Made by a program: the position numbers and the translations under genes. Source: JAYVSZ01 sp043774925 (lineage in GTDB: Bacteria; Pseudomonadota; Gammaproteobacteria; Burkholderiales; Methylophilaceae). From it: 20,562 bases of DNA. Below are positions 7,239 to 15,510 of the stretch, piece by piece. Within the stretch, counting starts at the first letter, position 1. Each line of letters opens with the position of its first letter. The stretch lies in the NCBI GenBank assembly GCA_043774925.1, contig JAYVSZ010000028.1, positions 1-20,562 of the forward strand, given 5' to 3'. The notes under the pieces were generated by a model. That model worked only from the letters and a program-made list of their open reading frames with translations, did no database searches and was not told the DNA's origin.

Positions 7239-7440
7239 CCTATTTACTGGTGTTATTAAGCTGTATCAATGGACGCTGAGCCCTTTTATTGGCTTTCATT
7301 GCCGCTTTAGCCCGACCTGCTCACAGTATGCTATTGAGGCAATTAATAAGTACGGCGTGTTTAAGGGCGCATATTTGGGCACGAAAAGAATCGCGCGTTG
7401 CCACCCTTGGTGTGCGGGCGGACATGACCCTGTTCCATAA
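7231..7440 (+). CDS. yidD: Membrane protein insertion efficiency factor YidD
   Basis: YidD is a small membrane-associated protein that helps YidC-dependent insertion of inner-membrane proteins. The 69 residues include the family hallmark CRFSPTCSQYAIEAINKYG and the C-terminal RCHPWCAGGHDPVP with the conserved cysteines. N-terminal MRSLFTGVIKLYQWTLSPFI is amphipathic or membrane-associated. The ATG overlaps the rnpA stop by 8 nt, so translation is probably coupled to rnpA. yidC follows after 36 nt. Confidence 0.96.
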   Translation: MRSLFTGVIKLYQWTLSPFIGFHCRFSPTCSQYAIEAINKYGVFKGAYLGTKRIARCHPWCAGGHDPVP

Positions 7441-7476
7441 ATTTTCATTCATTACTAAAATTTTATAAAGACCTGT

Positions 7477-9189
7477 ATGGACACCAGACGTTTAATTTTA
7501 TTTGTCATTTTTTCTTTTTCAATCATGATGTTATGGGATGCTTGGCAGCGTAAAGACGCGCCATTGCAACCAGCAACAGCGCAAACAAGCCCACAAGCGG
7601 TTGTGACTGGCGCTACAGCAACGGACGCGAGCCCACAGGCAGGCGCTGTGACAGAAGACGGCCAGTTTAAGCTAGAACACGGTCAACGCATCAAAGTAAG
7701 CACAGATTTATATCAAGCCGAAATTGATACCAATGGTGGAGATTTGCGTCGTTTGGTATTAAATAAGCATTTTGCGGCAAACCAAAAAGAAGGCAATTTT
7801 GTGTTAATGAGCGACGATGCCAATCCTAACGCCAGTGGCATGACTTACGTCGCGCAAACGGGTTTGATGGGTGCTGGCTTGCCAAATCACAAATCACAAT
7901 TTACCAGTGCCGCCTCAAGTTACACCATGGCCGATGGCGCTGAGCGCCAAGAAGTACGCCTATCCTGGGCCGATAACGGTATTGCCGTTGATAAAATCTA
8001 TACCTTCCATCGCGGCAGTTATTTGATTGATGTGACGTATGAAATTAACAATGGTAGCGCGAGTGCGATTACGCCAAGTGTTTATTATCAATTTGTGCAT
8101 GATAATAAGTCGAATCAAGGCTCTAAAATGATGCCGACATTTACTGGCGGCGCTTATTTTACGGACGAGACGAAATACAAAAAAATTAAATTTGCCGATA
8201 TGGCAAAAGAAAATCTATCTAAAACCAGTAAAGATGGTTGGATTGGTTTGGTGCAACATTATTTTGCTGGTGCGTGGATTTCTAAAGCGGGTACAGACCG
8301 TGAGTTTTATACAAAACAACTCTCAGAAGACGTTTTTGCTGTAGGTGCAGTAAGCCCAGCAGGCAGTATTGGCGCGGGTGCCAAGGCAGAAGTAAGTGCA
8401 CAACTATTTGCTGGCCCACAAACCAAACAAGATTTGTTGGCCGCCGCACCAGGCTTGGAATATACGGTAGATTATGGTTGGTTGACGATTATTGCCAAGC
8501 CTTTATTTTGGCTGCTTTCAAAAATCCATGGTTTTGTGGGTAATTGGGGTGTGGCGATCATCTTGCTTACTTTGCTCATTAAAGCAGCGTTCTTCAGGCT
8601 CTCAGCCGCCAGCTACCGCAGCATGGCGCAAATGCGCGAATTGGCGCCACGCTTGCAAGGCATGAAGGAAAAGTTTGGCGACGATAAACAAAAAATGCAG
8701 CAAGCCATGATGGAAATGTACAAAACAGAAAAAATTAATCCATTGAGCGGTTGCTTGCCAATTTTGATGCAAATGCCTGTTTTTATTGCACTTTATTGGA
8801 TGTTGTCGGCCGTGGTTGAGCTGCGTCACGCGCCATTTTTCGGCTGGATACAAGATTTATCTGCACCAGACACATTCTTCGGCACCATTCCAAGCGCCTT
8901 GCCTGTGTTGGGCGGCATGCCGATTGGCCTGTTGCCACTCCTCATGGGTGCAACCATGCTGATTCAAACCAGCTTGAATCCCGCGCCTACAGACCCGGTG
9001 CAAGCGCAGGTGATGAAAGTGATGCCAATTGTGTTCAGTATATTTTTCTTCTTCTTCCCTGCTGGCTTGGTGCTGTATTGGTTGGTGAACAACATTTTGT
9101 CCATTGCCCAGCAATGGTATATTAACAAGATGATTCACGCTGAAGCCGTGGCGAAAAAAGCGAACTTGCAAGGCAGTGGAAAACGCTAG
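7477..9189 (+). CDS. yidC: Membrane protein insertase YidC
   Basis: YidC inserts and folds inner-membrane proteins, alone or with Sec. The 570 residues show an N-terminal membrane anchor (MDTRRLILFVIFSFSIMML, about 5-22), a large periplasmic P1 domain (about 60-340) and the conserved insertase core from about 350 to 550 (NWGVAIILLTLLIKAAFF, NPLSGCLPILMQMPVFIALY, FFFFPAGLVLYWLVNNILSI). This is the Gram-negative architecture with five core helices plus the first helix. The Shine-Dalgarno is weak (AAAGACC). The last 14 bases overlap the mnmE start. Confidence 0.97.
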   Translation: MDTRRLILFVIFSFSIMMLWDAWQRKDAPLQPATAQTSPQAVVTGATATDASPQAGAVTEDGQFKLEHGQRIKVSTDLYQAEIDTNGGDLRRLVLNKHFAANQKEGNFVLMSDDANPNASGMTYVAQTGLMGAGLPNHKSQFTSAASSYTMADGAERQEVRLSWADNGIAVDKIYTFHRGSYLIDVTYEINNGSASAITPSVYYQFVHDNKSNQGSKMMPTFTGGAYFTDETKYKKIKFADMAKENLSKTSKDGWIGLVQHYFAGAWISKAGTDREFYTKQLSEDVFAVGAVSPAGSIGAGAKAEVSAQLFAGPQTKQDLLAAAPGLEYTVDYGWLTIIAKPLFWLLSKIHGFVGNWGVAIILLTLLIKAAFFRLSAASYRSMAQMRELAPRLQGMKEKFGDDKQKMQQAMMEMYKTEKINPLSGCLPILMQMPVFIALYWMLSAVVELRHAPFFGWIQDLSAPDTFFGTIPSALPVLGGMPIGLLPLLMGATMLIQTSLNPAPTDPVQAQVMKVMPIVFSIFFFFFPAGLVLYWLVNNILSIAQQWYINKMIHAEAVAKKANLQGSGKR

Positions 9190-10525
9190 TTTAACCAGTA
9201 CTATTGCTGCTATTGCCACGGCCAGTGGTGCTGGCGGCATAGGCGTGGTGCGGGTTTCGGGGCAGTTAAGCATATCGATTGCCACGCAAATTTTGGGATA
9301 TTGCCCAGCGCCGCGTCATGCGGTGTATCTCGATTTCAAGCAGACAAATGGCGATTTAATCGATCGCGGCATCGCGATTTTTTACCAAAATCCCCATTCT
9401 TACACGGGCGAAGACGTGCTTGAACTGCAAGCGCATGGCGGCACAGCCTTGATGCAAATTCTTTTGGCACGCTGCATTGCGCTTGGCGCACGCCAAGCCG
9501 AGCCAGGTGAATTTACGCGCCGCGCTTATTTAAACGACAAAATTGATTTAGCCCAAGCTGAAGCAGTGGCCGATGTGATTAATGCTTCGACGATTGAAGC
9601 TGCACAAAGTGCGATGCGTTCTTTATCGGGTGAGTTTTCCCAATCTATCAATTCACTTTTACATCAACTTATCGAGTTGCGCATGTATGTAGAAGCTTGC
9701 TTGGATTTTCCTGAAGAGGAAATTGATTTTATTACGCAGGGCAAAGTCGCGGAAAAAATCGCCACGAACCAGCAGGCGCTGGCGACAATTTTTGGCAAAG
9801 CTAAACAAGGCGCAATTTTTCGCGAAGGCATTCATGTTGTTTTAATCGGTCAGCCGAATGTGGGTAAATCGAGTTTGATGAATGCGCTTGCTGGCGAAGA
9901 AGTTGCAATTGTCACGCCAATTGCTGGAACGACGCGCGATGCGATTAAAAGCGCGATTCAAATTAACGGCGTACCGCTACATATTATCGACACCGCAGGC
10001 TTGCGTGAAACGCATGATGAGGTAGAAAAAATTGGCATTGCGCGCACATATCGGGCTTCAGAAACGGCCGATATTGCGTTAATTTTGGTAGATGCAGCTC
10101 ATGGTATTGGCGATGCAGAAAAATTGATTTTAGCGCGCTTGCCGCAAGAAATCGCCAAAATTTGGGTGCATAATAAAATTGACGTGTCTTGTGAAAGCGC
10201 ACAAACACTAGAGAAAAGCGGAGAAGCGCATATTTACTTATCTGCCAAAACAGGCGAAGGCTTGGCGCTGCTAAAAGCACAATTATTATTACAAGTGGGC
10301 TATCAGCAAAATGCTGAAGGTGTTTTTATGGCGCGTGCGCGACATTTGGAAGCGCTTAAAAATGTTGAGCAACATTTGATAGATGCTGGTGCGCAAATAA
10401 ACTCGGCAGAATTGGTGGCGGAAGAATTGCGTTTAGCGCAAGAATTTTTAGCCACAATTACGGGTGAGTTTACGCCAGATGATTTGCTGGGTGAGATATT
10501 TAGTAAGTTTTGTATTGGTAAATAA
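9176..10525 (+). CDS. mnmE: tRNA-modification GTPase MnmE
   Basis: MnmE works with MnmG to make carboxymethylaminomethyl-type modifications on wobble uridine 34 of certain tRNAs. The 449-residue protein has the N-terminal tetrahydrofolate-binding domain (TIAAIATASGAGGIGVVRVSG), a helical domain interrupted by the G domain, with G1 GQPNVGKS (225-232), G2 GTTRD (251-255), G3 DTAG (272-275) and G4 NKID (333-336), and the catalytic C-terminal FCIGK. The start is GTG at 9176, inside the end of yidC (14-nt overlap, different frame); no better start preserves the N-terminal domain. Its partner mnmG lies 3 kb further on. A strong terminator follows 14 nt after the stop. Confidence 0.97.
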   Translation: MENASLTSTIAAIATASGAGGIGVVRVSGQLSISIATQILGYCPAPRHAVYLDFKQTNGDLIDRGIAIFYQNPHSYTGEDVLELQAHGGTALMQILLARCIALGARQAEPGEFTRRAYLNDKIDLAQAEAVADVINASTIEAAQSAMRSLSGEFSQSINSLLHQLIELRMYVEACLDFPEEEIDFITQGKVAEKIATNQQALATIFGKAKQGAIFREGIHVVLIGQPNVGKSSLMNALAGEEVAIVTPIAGTTRDAIKSAIQINGVPLHIIDTAGLRETHDEVEKIGIARTYRASETADIALILVDAAHGIGDAEKLILARLPQEIAKIWVHNKIDVSCESAQTLEKSGEAHIYLSAKTGEGLALLKAQLLLQVGYQQNAEGVFMARARHLEALKNVEQHLIDAGAQINSAELVAEELRLAQEFLATITGEFTPDDLLGEIFSKFCIGK

Positions 10526-10535
10526 TAGGACAAAT

Positions 10536-10565
10536 AAAAAGCGGTGGCATTGCCACCGCTTTTTT
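10536..10565. terminator. Bidirectional terminator between mnmE and the DUF2853-like gene
   Basis: GCGGTGGCA (10541-10549) pairs with TGCCACCGC (10551-10559); the stem is extended by A5 on the left and T6 on the right, so a T run follows it on both strands. It is placed between the convergent stops at 10525 and 10580 and can end both transcripts. Confidence 0.92.
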
Positions 10566-10579
10566 GTATCAAAGATTAA

Positions 10580-10903
10580 CTAAGCAAAAACGCCTAATTT
10601 ACCGTGTTTTTCAGCAAGCAAGTAATAAAATACAAGGCGAGACTTCAGTCTGTCTTCTTTCATGGTGACGCAGACTGCTTCAATGGATGCATTCAGTGCG
10701 TCATCACCAGTGAGTCCAAGTTTTTTCTTTAAGAAATTTTCACGTACTGTATCTCGCTCGCTAGAATCGCCGCAAGCAACGTGGCGAGAATCTACACCAG
10801 ACATGACCAAGCTGTAATTTTTAGCCATTTTTTCAAAAGCGGCATTGTTAATCTTTGAGCTATATTTCGCAAGTATGCTTTTTTGTTCTACAACATCTAC
10901 CAT
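10580..10903 (-). CDS. Small DUF2853-like protein
   Basis: A 107-residue cytoplasmic protein with no signal or membrane segment. The central and C-terminal pattern, a CG(D/P)SS..D..TV..NFLKKKLGL, then DALNASIEAVC, then RLKSRLVFYYLLAEKHGKL, matches what I remember of the DUF2853 family, whose function is unknown. The ATG at 10903 has an ideal AAGGAG (10914-10909 on the minus strand) so expression is likely good. It converges on mnmE with a shared terminator and follows the AsmA-like gene after about 190 nt, more likely with its own promoter. The family call rests on memory of the pattern and has not been searched. Confidence 0.65.
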   Translation of the reverse strand: MVDVVEQKSILAKYSSKINNAAFEKMAKNYSLVMSGVDSRHVACGDSSERDTVRENFLKKKLGLTGDDALNASIEAVCVTMKEDRLKSRLVFYYLLAEKHGKLGVFA

Positions 10904-10996
10904 TTTATTCTCCTTAATATTTGTAAATTATCGTACCACTGCAATTTCAATGCTGAGTAAACAGCTTCAAAATGCTTTGCCTTTAGGCGTTTGCTA

Positions 10997-11095
10997 CTAT
11001 GCGCCTGCGTGCTTTTTATCGAAATACTTTGCGCATAAGTTACTATAGGCGCGCGACAAGGCGTTCGTCAATATATAGCGCACGCTTTGTGTCAT
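10997..11095 (-). CDS. Possible 32-residue ORF coupled to the AsmA-like gene
   Basis: On the minus strand an ATG (11095-11093) directly abuts the TAA of the upstream large gene (11098-11096), with AAGGAAA just before it as a ribosome-binding site. The ORF runs 32 codons (MTQSVRYILTNALSRAYSNL, ending KKHAGA) to a TAG. The protein is basic and partly helical; I do not recognise it. The tight stop-start coupling and Shine-Dalgarno argue for translation, but the short length and lack of a family make chance quite possible. Confidence 0.33.
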   Translation of the reverse strand: MTQSVRYILTNALSRAYSNLCAKYFDKKHAGA

Positions 11096-13372
11096 TTATT
11101 TCCTTAATTTTATGTTGTCTATCGTTCCAGCAAGATTCAAGTGCGATTTAAGCGTTTGAGATTTAGCCAATATATTTGTATAAATTTCCCCTGTTAGCGC
11201 ATTATTAGCCGTGATATCAAGCTTGCCGTAGGCCTGTAGTTGATTATCTTGTAGTACTAAATTTCTAAATTGGTAGCCTAGCTTGTTATGTAAAAGGCTG
11301 CCAGTAAGCTCGGCAAAATGAGTTGTGCCGCCAATGTTGTTAGAATGCATCGTCTCAATCAGATCTATTTTATTGATAGCGCCATTATTTACTTTAAAGC
11401 GCGCGTTAAGTGTTGGCGCCATGACGAGGTTTGAAGCGGTATTATAGTTAAAGGTAAAGTCACTATGGGCGCTTAATGTGCCGTCAATAGCCGCGTCTAA
11501 ATTGAGTGCTTGCGCAGCGTTGGCTAAATTAATGCCGTTTATATCGAACGTGCCCGCCGTGTTCCATTGATTATCTAGATTAATCACCATATTTGCTTTG
11601 AGTTGGCCATTATACAAAACGCCTTCAATCGGTGACATCGTTAGGCGGTTATTTTCTAGCGCGCCTTTTGCATTTAGCGTAGTAAACACTAGATTTGGCG
11701 CGATGGGCGAGCGCCAATTTGTGGCTTTTATATTGAATTGGTATTGTGCATTAGGCTGGCTGATCTCAACAACTAAACTTTTATCCTCCGTGGATAATGT
11801 AGCAGCACTTAGCTGGCCAGCATCATTAAGCAGAATATCACCATTGAACGGAGGCAACTCCAGTCCGTTGAGGTGCGCGATGGTTTTTGTTAGAAGAATT
11901 TGATGGATTTTTAACTGCTTAAATTTGGTCGAGGCTTCTAACCATGCCGCAGGTCGCAGCAAACTTTGTTGCGAGATTTCAAGCGCCTCGATTTCTATAG
12001 AGCGAATTTCGTACGGCGTAGCGGTTGTTGCGCTAAATTTGCCCATTAATGCGGACAAATCAGGAAAAACAAGCACCGATTGCGCTTTTATAAGCGAAGC
12101 GTTTCCAACAGTCACTCCATTTAGCACTAAATGCGGCGCGGGAAATATAGAAGCATGTACCGTTTGAATGCCGACAGGTTCTTGAATATTTTCGGCGGCG
12201 AAATTTTCAATTGGTTTTATCAACATGCGTAAATTAATCAATTGAGCTGCAACAAGCGCCAAAACCAACAATCCAATCGAATATTTTAAAATAGTGCTAC
12301 TGATTGATTTTGTTGCAGAAAAAAATTGTTGCGACCATTTTTTATTCAGCTTCCTCACTTTTTTTAAATTAACTTTATCGCGAAATGCTTGAAATTTTTG
12401 TGCGGGAAGATTCGTTAATTGACGTAGTTGAAATACAGTTTTTTCTTTAATTTTTTCTATTTCTGCATTTCTAGCAGCCTGTTTCTTTGCTTTAGCTTCG
12501 GCTCTAACAAGCGCTTCCTGCTTAACCCTCGCAGATACGGCCGCCTCCTCTTCTGCTAAGCGAGCAGCGTTTATCTTTGCTTCTAGCTCAGCTTGTGCTT
12601 CAGCCGCAGCTTCTGCTTTAAGTTTGGCCTCAGCTTCCAATTTGGCTTGCGCTTCAGCAAGTGCGCGCGCTTCTTCATCTGCTCTGGCAAGCGCTTCTAG
12701 CTTGGCTTTTGTTTCAGCCTCTTCCTGTGCTTTCGCTTCTGCAGCGGCACTTTCTTCGGCTTCACGAGCTGCTTGCTCTTTCGCGGCTAACGCTGCTTGT
12801 TCCAATGCTTCGGCTTCTGCTCTAAGTTTGGCCTCGCTTGCGGCTTTAACTTGCGCTTCAGCACGCTCTCGCGCCTCCTCATCTGCTCTGGCAAGCGCTT
12901 CTAGCTTGGCTTTTGTTTTGGCGGCGGCCTTATCCTTCATTACCTGCGCGATTTGTTCTTGAGCCTCTAACTTGGCCTGCTCTCGGGCATCAGTTTCGAT
13001 TTGAAGCTTGGCCGCTGCCGCTGCTTTGGCTTCAGCCTCGGCACGTTCTTTTGCTTGCGCCGCCGTTTCAGCGGTTTGGTTAAACTCATCGAAACTGATT
13101 TCTGAAACTGCTATTGAGCTCAGTGTGACGGGCGCCCAAACGGAATCTGAAAAAGTTTGCTGTGTAACGATTTTGATAAAGCCGCCCTCAAGCAACCAAG
13201 TCATGGCGAGGCCAAAATCTTTTTCGTTTATTTTTTTTAGTTTAGAAAAAATATCACCAGCGCTTAAGTTTGAGCTCATGACAGACAAAATTTGCCCAGC
13301 ATCGGACGGTAATTTTTTAATTAGCGCCCGCGCACCTCGGCCAGTTTTTGTGTAGATGATTGATAAATCCAT
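11096..13372 (-). CDS. AsmA-like inner-membrane protein with N-terminal coiled coil
   Basis: A 758-residue protein of composite design. Residues 1-75 look like a small winged-helix-type domain (LPSDAGQILSVMSSNLSAGD, FGLAMTWLLEGGFIKIV). Residues about 97-310 are a TolA-like Ala/Glu/Lys/Gln coiled coil with an internal duplication (KAKLEALARADEEAR at 154-168 and 222-236). A basic stretch (RKLNKKWSQQ) precedes one membrane helix (361-380, LKYSIGLLVLALVAAQLINL). Residues 390-758 resemble AsmA-family periplasmic domains (FPAPHLVLNGVTVGN, many beta-strand-like repeats). By the positive-inside rule the coiled coil is cytoplasmic and the AsmA-like part periplasmic. AsmA relatives take part in lipid transport or envelope upkeep; that role is inferred. 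A parS site lies upstream of the gene. The start has only a weak Shine-Dalgarno. Confidence 0.75.
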   Translation of the reverse strand: MDLSIIYTKTGRGARALIKKLPSDAGQILSVMSSNLSAGDIFSKLKKINEKDFGLAMTWLLEGGFIKIVTQQTFSDSVWAPVTLSSIAVSEISFDEFNQTAETAAQAKERAEAEAKAAAAAKLQIETDAREQAKLEAQEQIAQVMKDKAAAKTKAKLEALARADEEARERAEAQVKAASEAKLRAEAEALEQAALAAKEQAAREAEESAAAEAKAQEEAETKAKLEALARADEEARALAEAQAKLEAEAKLKAEAAAEAQAELEAKINAARLAEEEAAVSARVKQEALVRAEAKAKKQAARNAEIEKIKEKTVFQLRQLTNLPAQKFQAFRDKVNLKKVRKLNKKWSQQFFSATKSISSTILKYSIGLLVLALVAAQLINLRMLIKPIENFAAENIQEPVGIQTVHASIFPAPHLVLNGVTVGNASLIKAQSVLVFPDLSALMGKFSATTATPYEIRSIEIEALEISQQSLLRPAAWLEASTKFKQLKIHQILLTKTIAHLNGLELPPFNGDILLNDAGQLSAATLSTEDKSLVVEISQPNAQYQFNIKATNWRSPIAPNLVFTTLNAKGALENNRLTMSPIEGVLYNGQLKANMVINLDNQWNTAGTFDINGINLANAAQALNLDAAIDGTLSAHSDFTFNYNTASNLVMAPTLNARFKVNNGAINKIDLIETMHSNNIGGTTHFAELTGSLLHNKLGYQFRNLVLQDNQLQAYGKLDITANNALTGEIYTNILAKSQTLKSHLNLAGTIDNIKLRK
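12675..12918 (-). repeat. Internal duplication in the coiled-coil region
   Basis: A 40-bp stretch at 12675-12714 recurs exactly at 12879-12918, 204 bp (68 codons) apart. It encodes LEALARADEEA in both copies. Exact nucleotide identity suggests a recent duplication or gene conversion within the coiled-coil segment and makes length variation between strains likely. Confidence 0.85.
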
Positions 13373-13495
13373 AAAATCTTGTTGAATGAAGCGTGTCCAA
13401 GTAAATTAGCAGATTGAATGTAAAGATTATCACCATTTTGTGAACTATGAAACAGAACTTTATGTTTTTATTGGTATTTTTAGTAAATTTTTATG

Positions 13496-13517
13496 TGTTG
13501 TTTCACGTGAAACAACA
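13496..13517. promoter_or_regulatory. parS: parS site upstream of mnmG
   Basis: The exact 16-bp parS consensus TGTTTCACGTGAAACA lies at 13499-13514 and the palindrome extends perfectly to 22 bp. ParB binds such sites and spreads to build the segregation complex. It is in the gap between the divergent AsmA-like gene and mnmG, about 3.5 kb from parB and about 9 kb from the candidate oriC. Confidence 0.95.
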
Positions 13518-13602
13518 ACATAATACTTTTATTGGATGACCTGAAGACAAGTTTGCGTTAAACTTTCACCTCTATAAGAACTAAAGATTTTGCATATTCA
13601 AC

Positions 13603-15510
13603 ATGAATTTCCCTGATATTTTCGATGTAATTGTGGTTGGCGGCGGCCATGCAGGCACAGAGGCTGCTTTGGCGGCTGCGCGCATGGGGCAAAAAACGCT
13701 CCTACTAAGTCATAACATCGAAACACTAGGGCAAATGTCGTGTAATCCGAGTATTGGCGGCATTGGTAAAGGTCATTTGGTAAAAGAAGTGGATGCGCTG
13801 GGCGGCGCCATGGCAGCTGCGACAGACGAAGGTGGAATTCAGTTTCGTATTTTGAATTCGTCCAAAGGGCCTGCTGTGCGCGCCACGCGTGCGCAGGCGG
13901 ATCGCGTGCTTTACAAGGCTGCGATTCGTCACAGGCTAGAAAATCAACCTAATTTATGGTTATTTCAGCAAGCGGTAGATGACATTATTTTGGATGGTGA
14001 GCGCGCTGCGGGCGTGGTCACGCAAATAGGTTTACGTTTTGCCGCTAAATCAGTGGTGCTGACAGCGGGTACTTTTTTAGGTGGTTTGATTCACGTTGGT
14101 ATGCAAAATTATAGCGCAGGCCGTGCTGGAGACCCGCCTGCAATAAGCCTCGCAGCCCGATTACGTGAAATTGGTTTGCCTGCTGGCCGCTTAAAAACGG
14201 GCACGCCGCCGCGCATTGATGGTAGAACAATAGATTACAGTGTGATGTTAGAACAGCCAGGGGATAACCCTGTGCCAGTATTCTCGTTTTTAGGTAATGC
14301 GGCGCAGCACCCAGCGCAAGTGTCATGCTGGATTACGCATACGAATGAGCACACACACGAGATTATTCGCAGCGGCCTAGACCGCTCGCCCATGTACACG
14401 GGCGTGATTGAAGGTGTTGGCCCGCGCTATTGCCCAAGCGTAGAAGATAAAATCCACCGCTTTGCCGATAAAGAATCGCACCAATTATTTTTAGAGCCAG
14501 AAGGCTTAACGACAAACGAGATTTATCCAAATGGCATTTCGACGAGCTTGCCGTTTGATATTCAGCTGGCGCTGGTGCGCTCGATAAAGGGCATGGAGAA
14601 TGCCCATATTTTGCGTCCTGGCTATGCCATTGAGTACGATTATTACGACCCGCGCGGATTGAAATCCAGTTTAGAAACAAAAGCAATAAAGGGCTTGTTT
14701 TTTGCGGGGCAAATTAATGGCACAACAGGTTACGAAGAAGCCGCCGCACAAGGCTTATTGGCGGGCGCAAATGCGGCTTTATACGCCCAAGAAAAAGAAT
14801 CTTGGTGCCCTGCCCGCGATGAAGCATATTTAGGCGTGCTGGTGGATGACCTAATCACGGCGGGCGTGACAGAGCCTTACCGCATGTTTACTTCACGTGC
14901 GGAGTACCGCCTACAACTCAGGGAAGACAATGCAGACGCGCGCCTTACCGCCAAAGGCCGCGAACTGGGCTTGGTAGATGATGTGCGCTGGGAGGTATTT
15001 TGTCGTAAACAAGAAAGTGTTGAGCGCGAGCAAGCGCGTTTGCGCAAAACTTTTGTACAGGTTGCGCAAGACGATGTTTCACGTGAAACACAAACTCGAA
15101 TTTTTGGTAAAGCGTTGGAGCATGAATATAGTATGTTTGAGCTGCTGCGTCGCCCAGAAGTGAGCTATGACGGGCTTATGGCGCTTGTGCCTGCGCCCGA
15201 AGCCGTGAGTGATGAAGCCAAAGAGCAGGTAGAAATTGCGGCAAAATATCAAGGCTATATCGACCGCCAAAAAGATGAAATTGCCAAGCAAAAAGGTAGC
15301 GAAAACATCAAGCTGGGCAACCTAGATTACGCCGATGTGCATGGCCTTAGCATTGAGGCGCGGCAAAAATTGCTGATGCATAAGCCCGAAACCATTGGCC
15401 AAGCAGGGCGTATTTCTGGCATTACGCCAGCGACAATTTCATTGCTGTTGGTGTATTTAAAGCGTAAGCATAAAAAACAAACCGCACAAAAAACGATAGA
15501 GGCGGCATGA
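13603..15510 (+). CDS. mnmG: tRNA uridine 5-carboxymethylaminomethyl modification enzyme MnmG
   Basis: MnmG (GidA) is the FAD-dependent partner of MnmE in wobble-uridine modification. The 635 residues (E. coli 629) show the FAD-binding VVGGGHAGTEAALAAARMG (11-29), the conserved CNPSIGGIGKGHLVKEVDALGG (Cys47), LKTGTPPRIDGRTIDYS and the second flavin-related motif FAGQINGTTGYEEAAAQGL. The ATG at 13603 gives the standard N-terminus; no strong Shine-Dalgarno is seen. The stop overlaps rsmG by 4 nt (ATGA), so rsmG translation is coupled. Codons 491-496 (DVSRET) form a perfect parS site, so the protein sequence here also serves DNA segregation. Confidence 0.98.
   Translation: MNFPDIFDVIVVGGGHAGTEAALAAARMGQKTLLLSHNIETLGQMSCNPSIGGIGKGHLVKEVDALGGAMAAATDEGGIQFRILNSSKGPAVRATRAQADRVLYKAAIRHRLENQPNLWLFQQAVDDIILDGERAAGVVTQIGLRFAAKSVVLTAGTFLGGLIHVGMQNYSAGRAGDPPAISLAARLREIGLPAGRLKTGTPPRIDGRTIDYSVMLEQPGDNPVPVFSFLGNAAQHPAQVSCWITHTNEHTHEIIRSGLDRSPMYTGVIEGVGPRYCPSVEDKIHRFADKESHQLFLEPEGLTTNEIYPNGISTSLPFDIQLALVRSIKGMENAHILRPGYAIEYDYYDPRGLKSSLETKAIKGLFFAGQINGTTGYEEAAAQGLLAGANAALYAQEKESWCPARDEAYLGVLVDDLITAGVTEPYRMFTSRAEYRLQLREDNADARLTAKGRELGLVDDVRWEVFCRKQESVEREQARLRKTFVQVAQDDVSRETQTRIFGKALEHEYSMFELLRRPEVSYDGLMALVPAPEAVSDEAKEQVEIAAKYQGYIDRQKDEIAKQKGSENIKLGNLDYADVHGLSIEARQKLLMHKPETIGQAGRISGITPATISLLLVYLKRKHKKQTAQKTIEAA
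15075..15090. promoter_or_regulatory. parS: parS site within mnmG
   Basis: A second exact TGTTTCACGTGAAACA, in frame over codons for Asp-Val-Ser-Arg-Glu-Thr of mnmG. It is 1576 bp from the first site and about 1.9 kb before parB. A 16-bp perfect match within coding DNA is very unlikely by chance. Confidence 0.93.

Noticed and set aside
8857..9285. 142-codon minus-strand ORF opposite yidC/mnmE
   Set aside because: It crosses two well-identified genes, is His-rich from antisense codons and shows no start signal.
12624..12962. Long plus-strand Ala/Ser-rich ORF opposite the coiled coil
   Set aside because: It is the antisense reading of repetitive Ala/Glu/Lys codons, has low complexity and no ribosome-binding site.
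14886..14900. TTCACGTG in mnmG as a third parS
   Set aside because: Only the central part matches; the right arm lacks AAACA.
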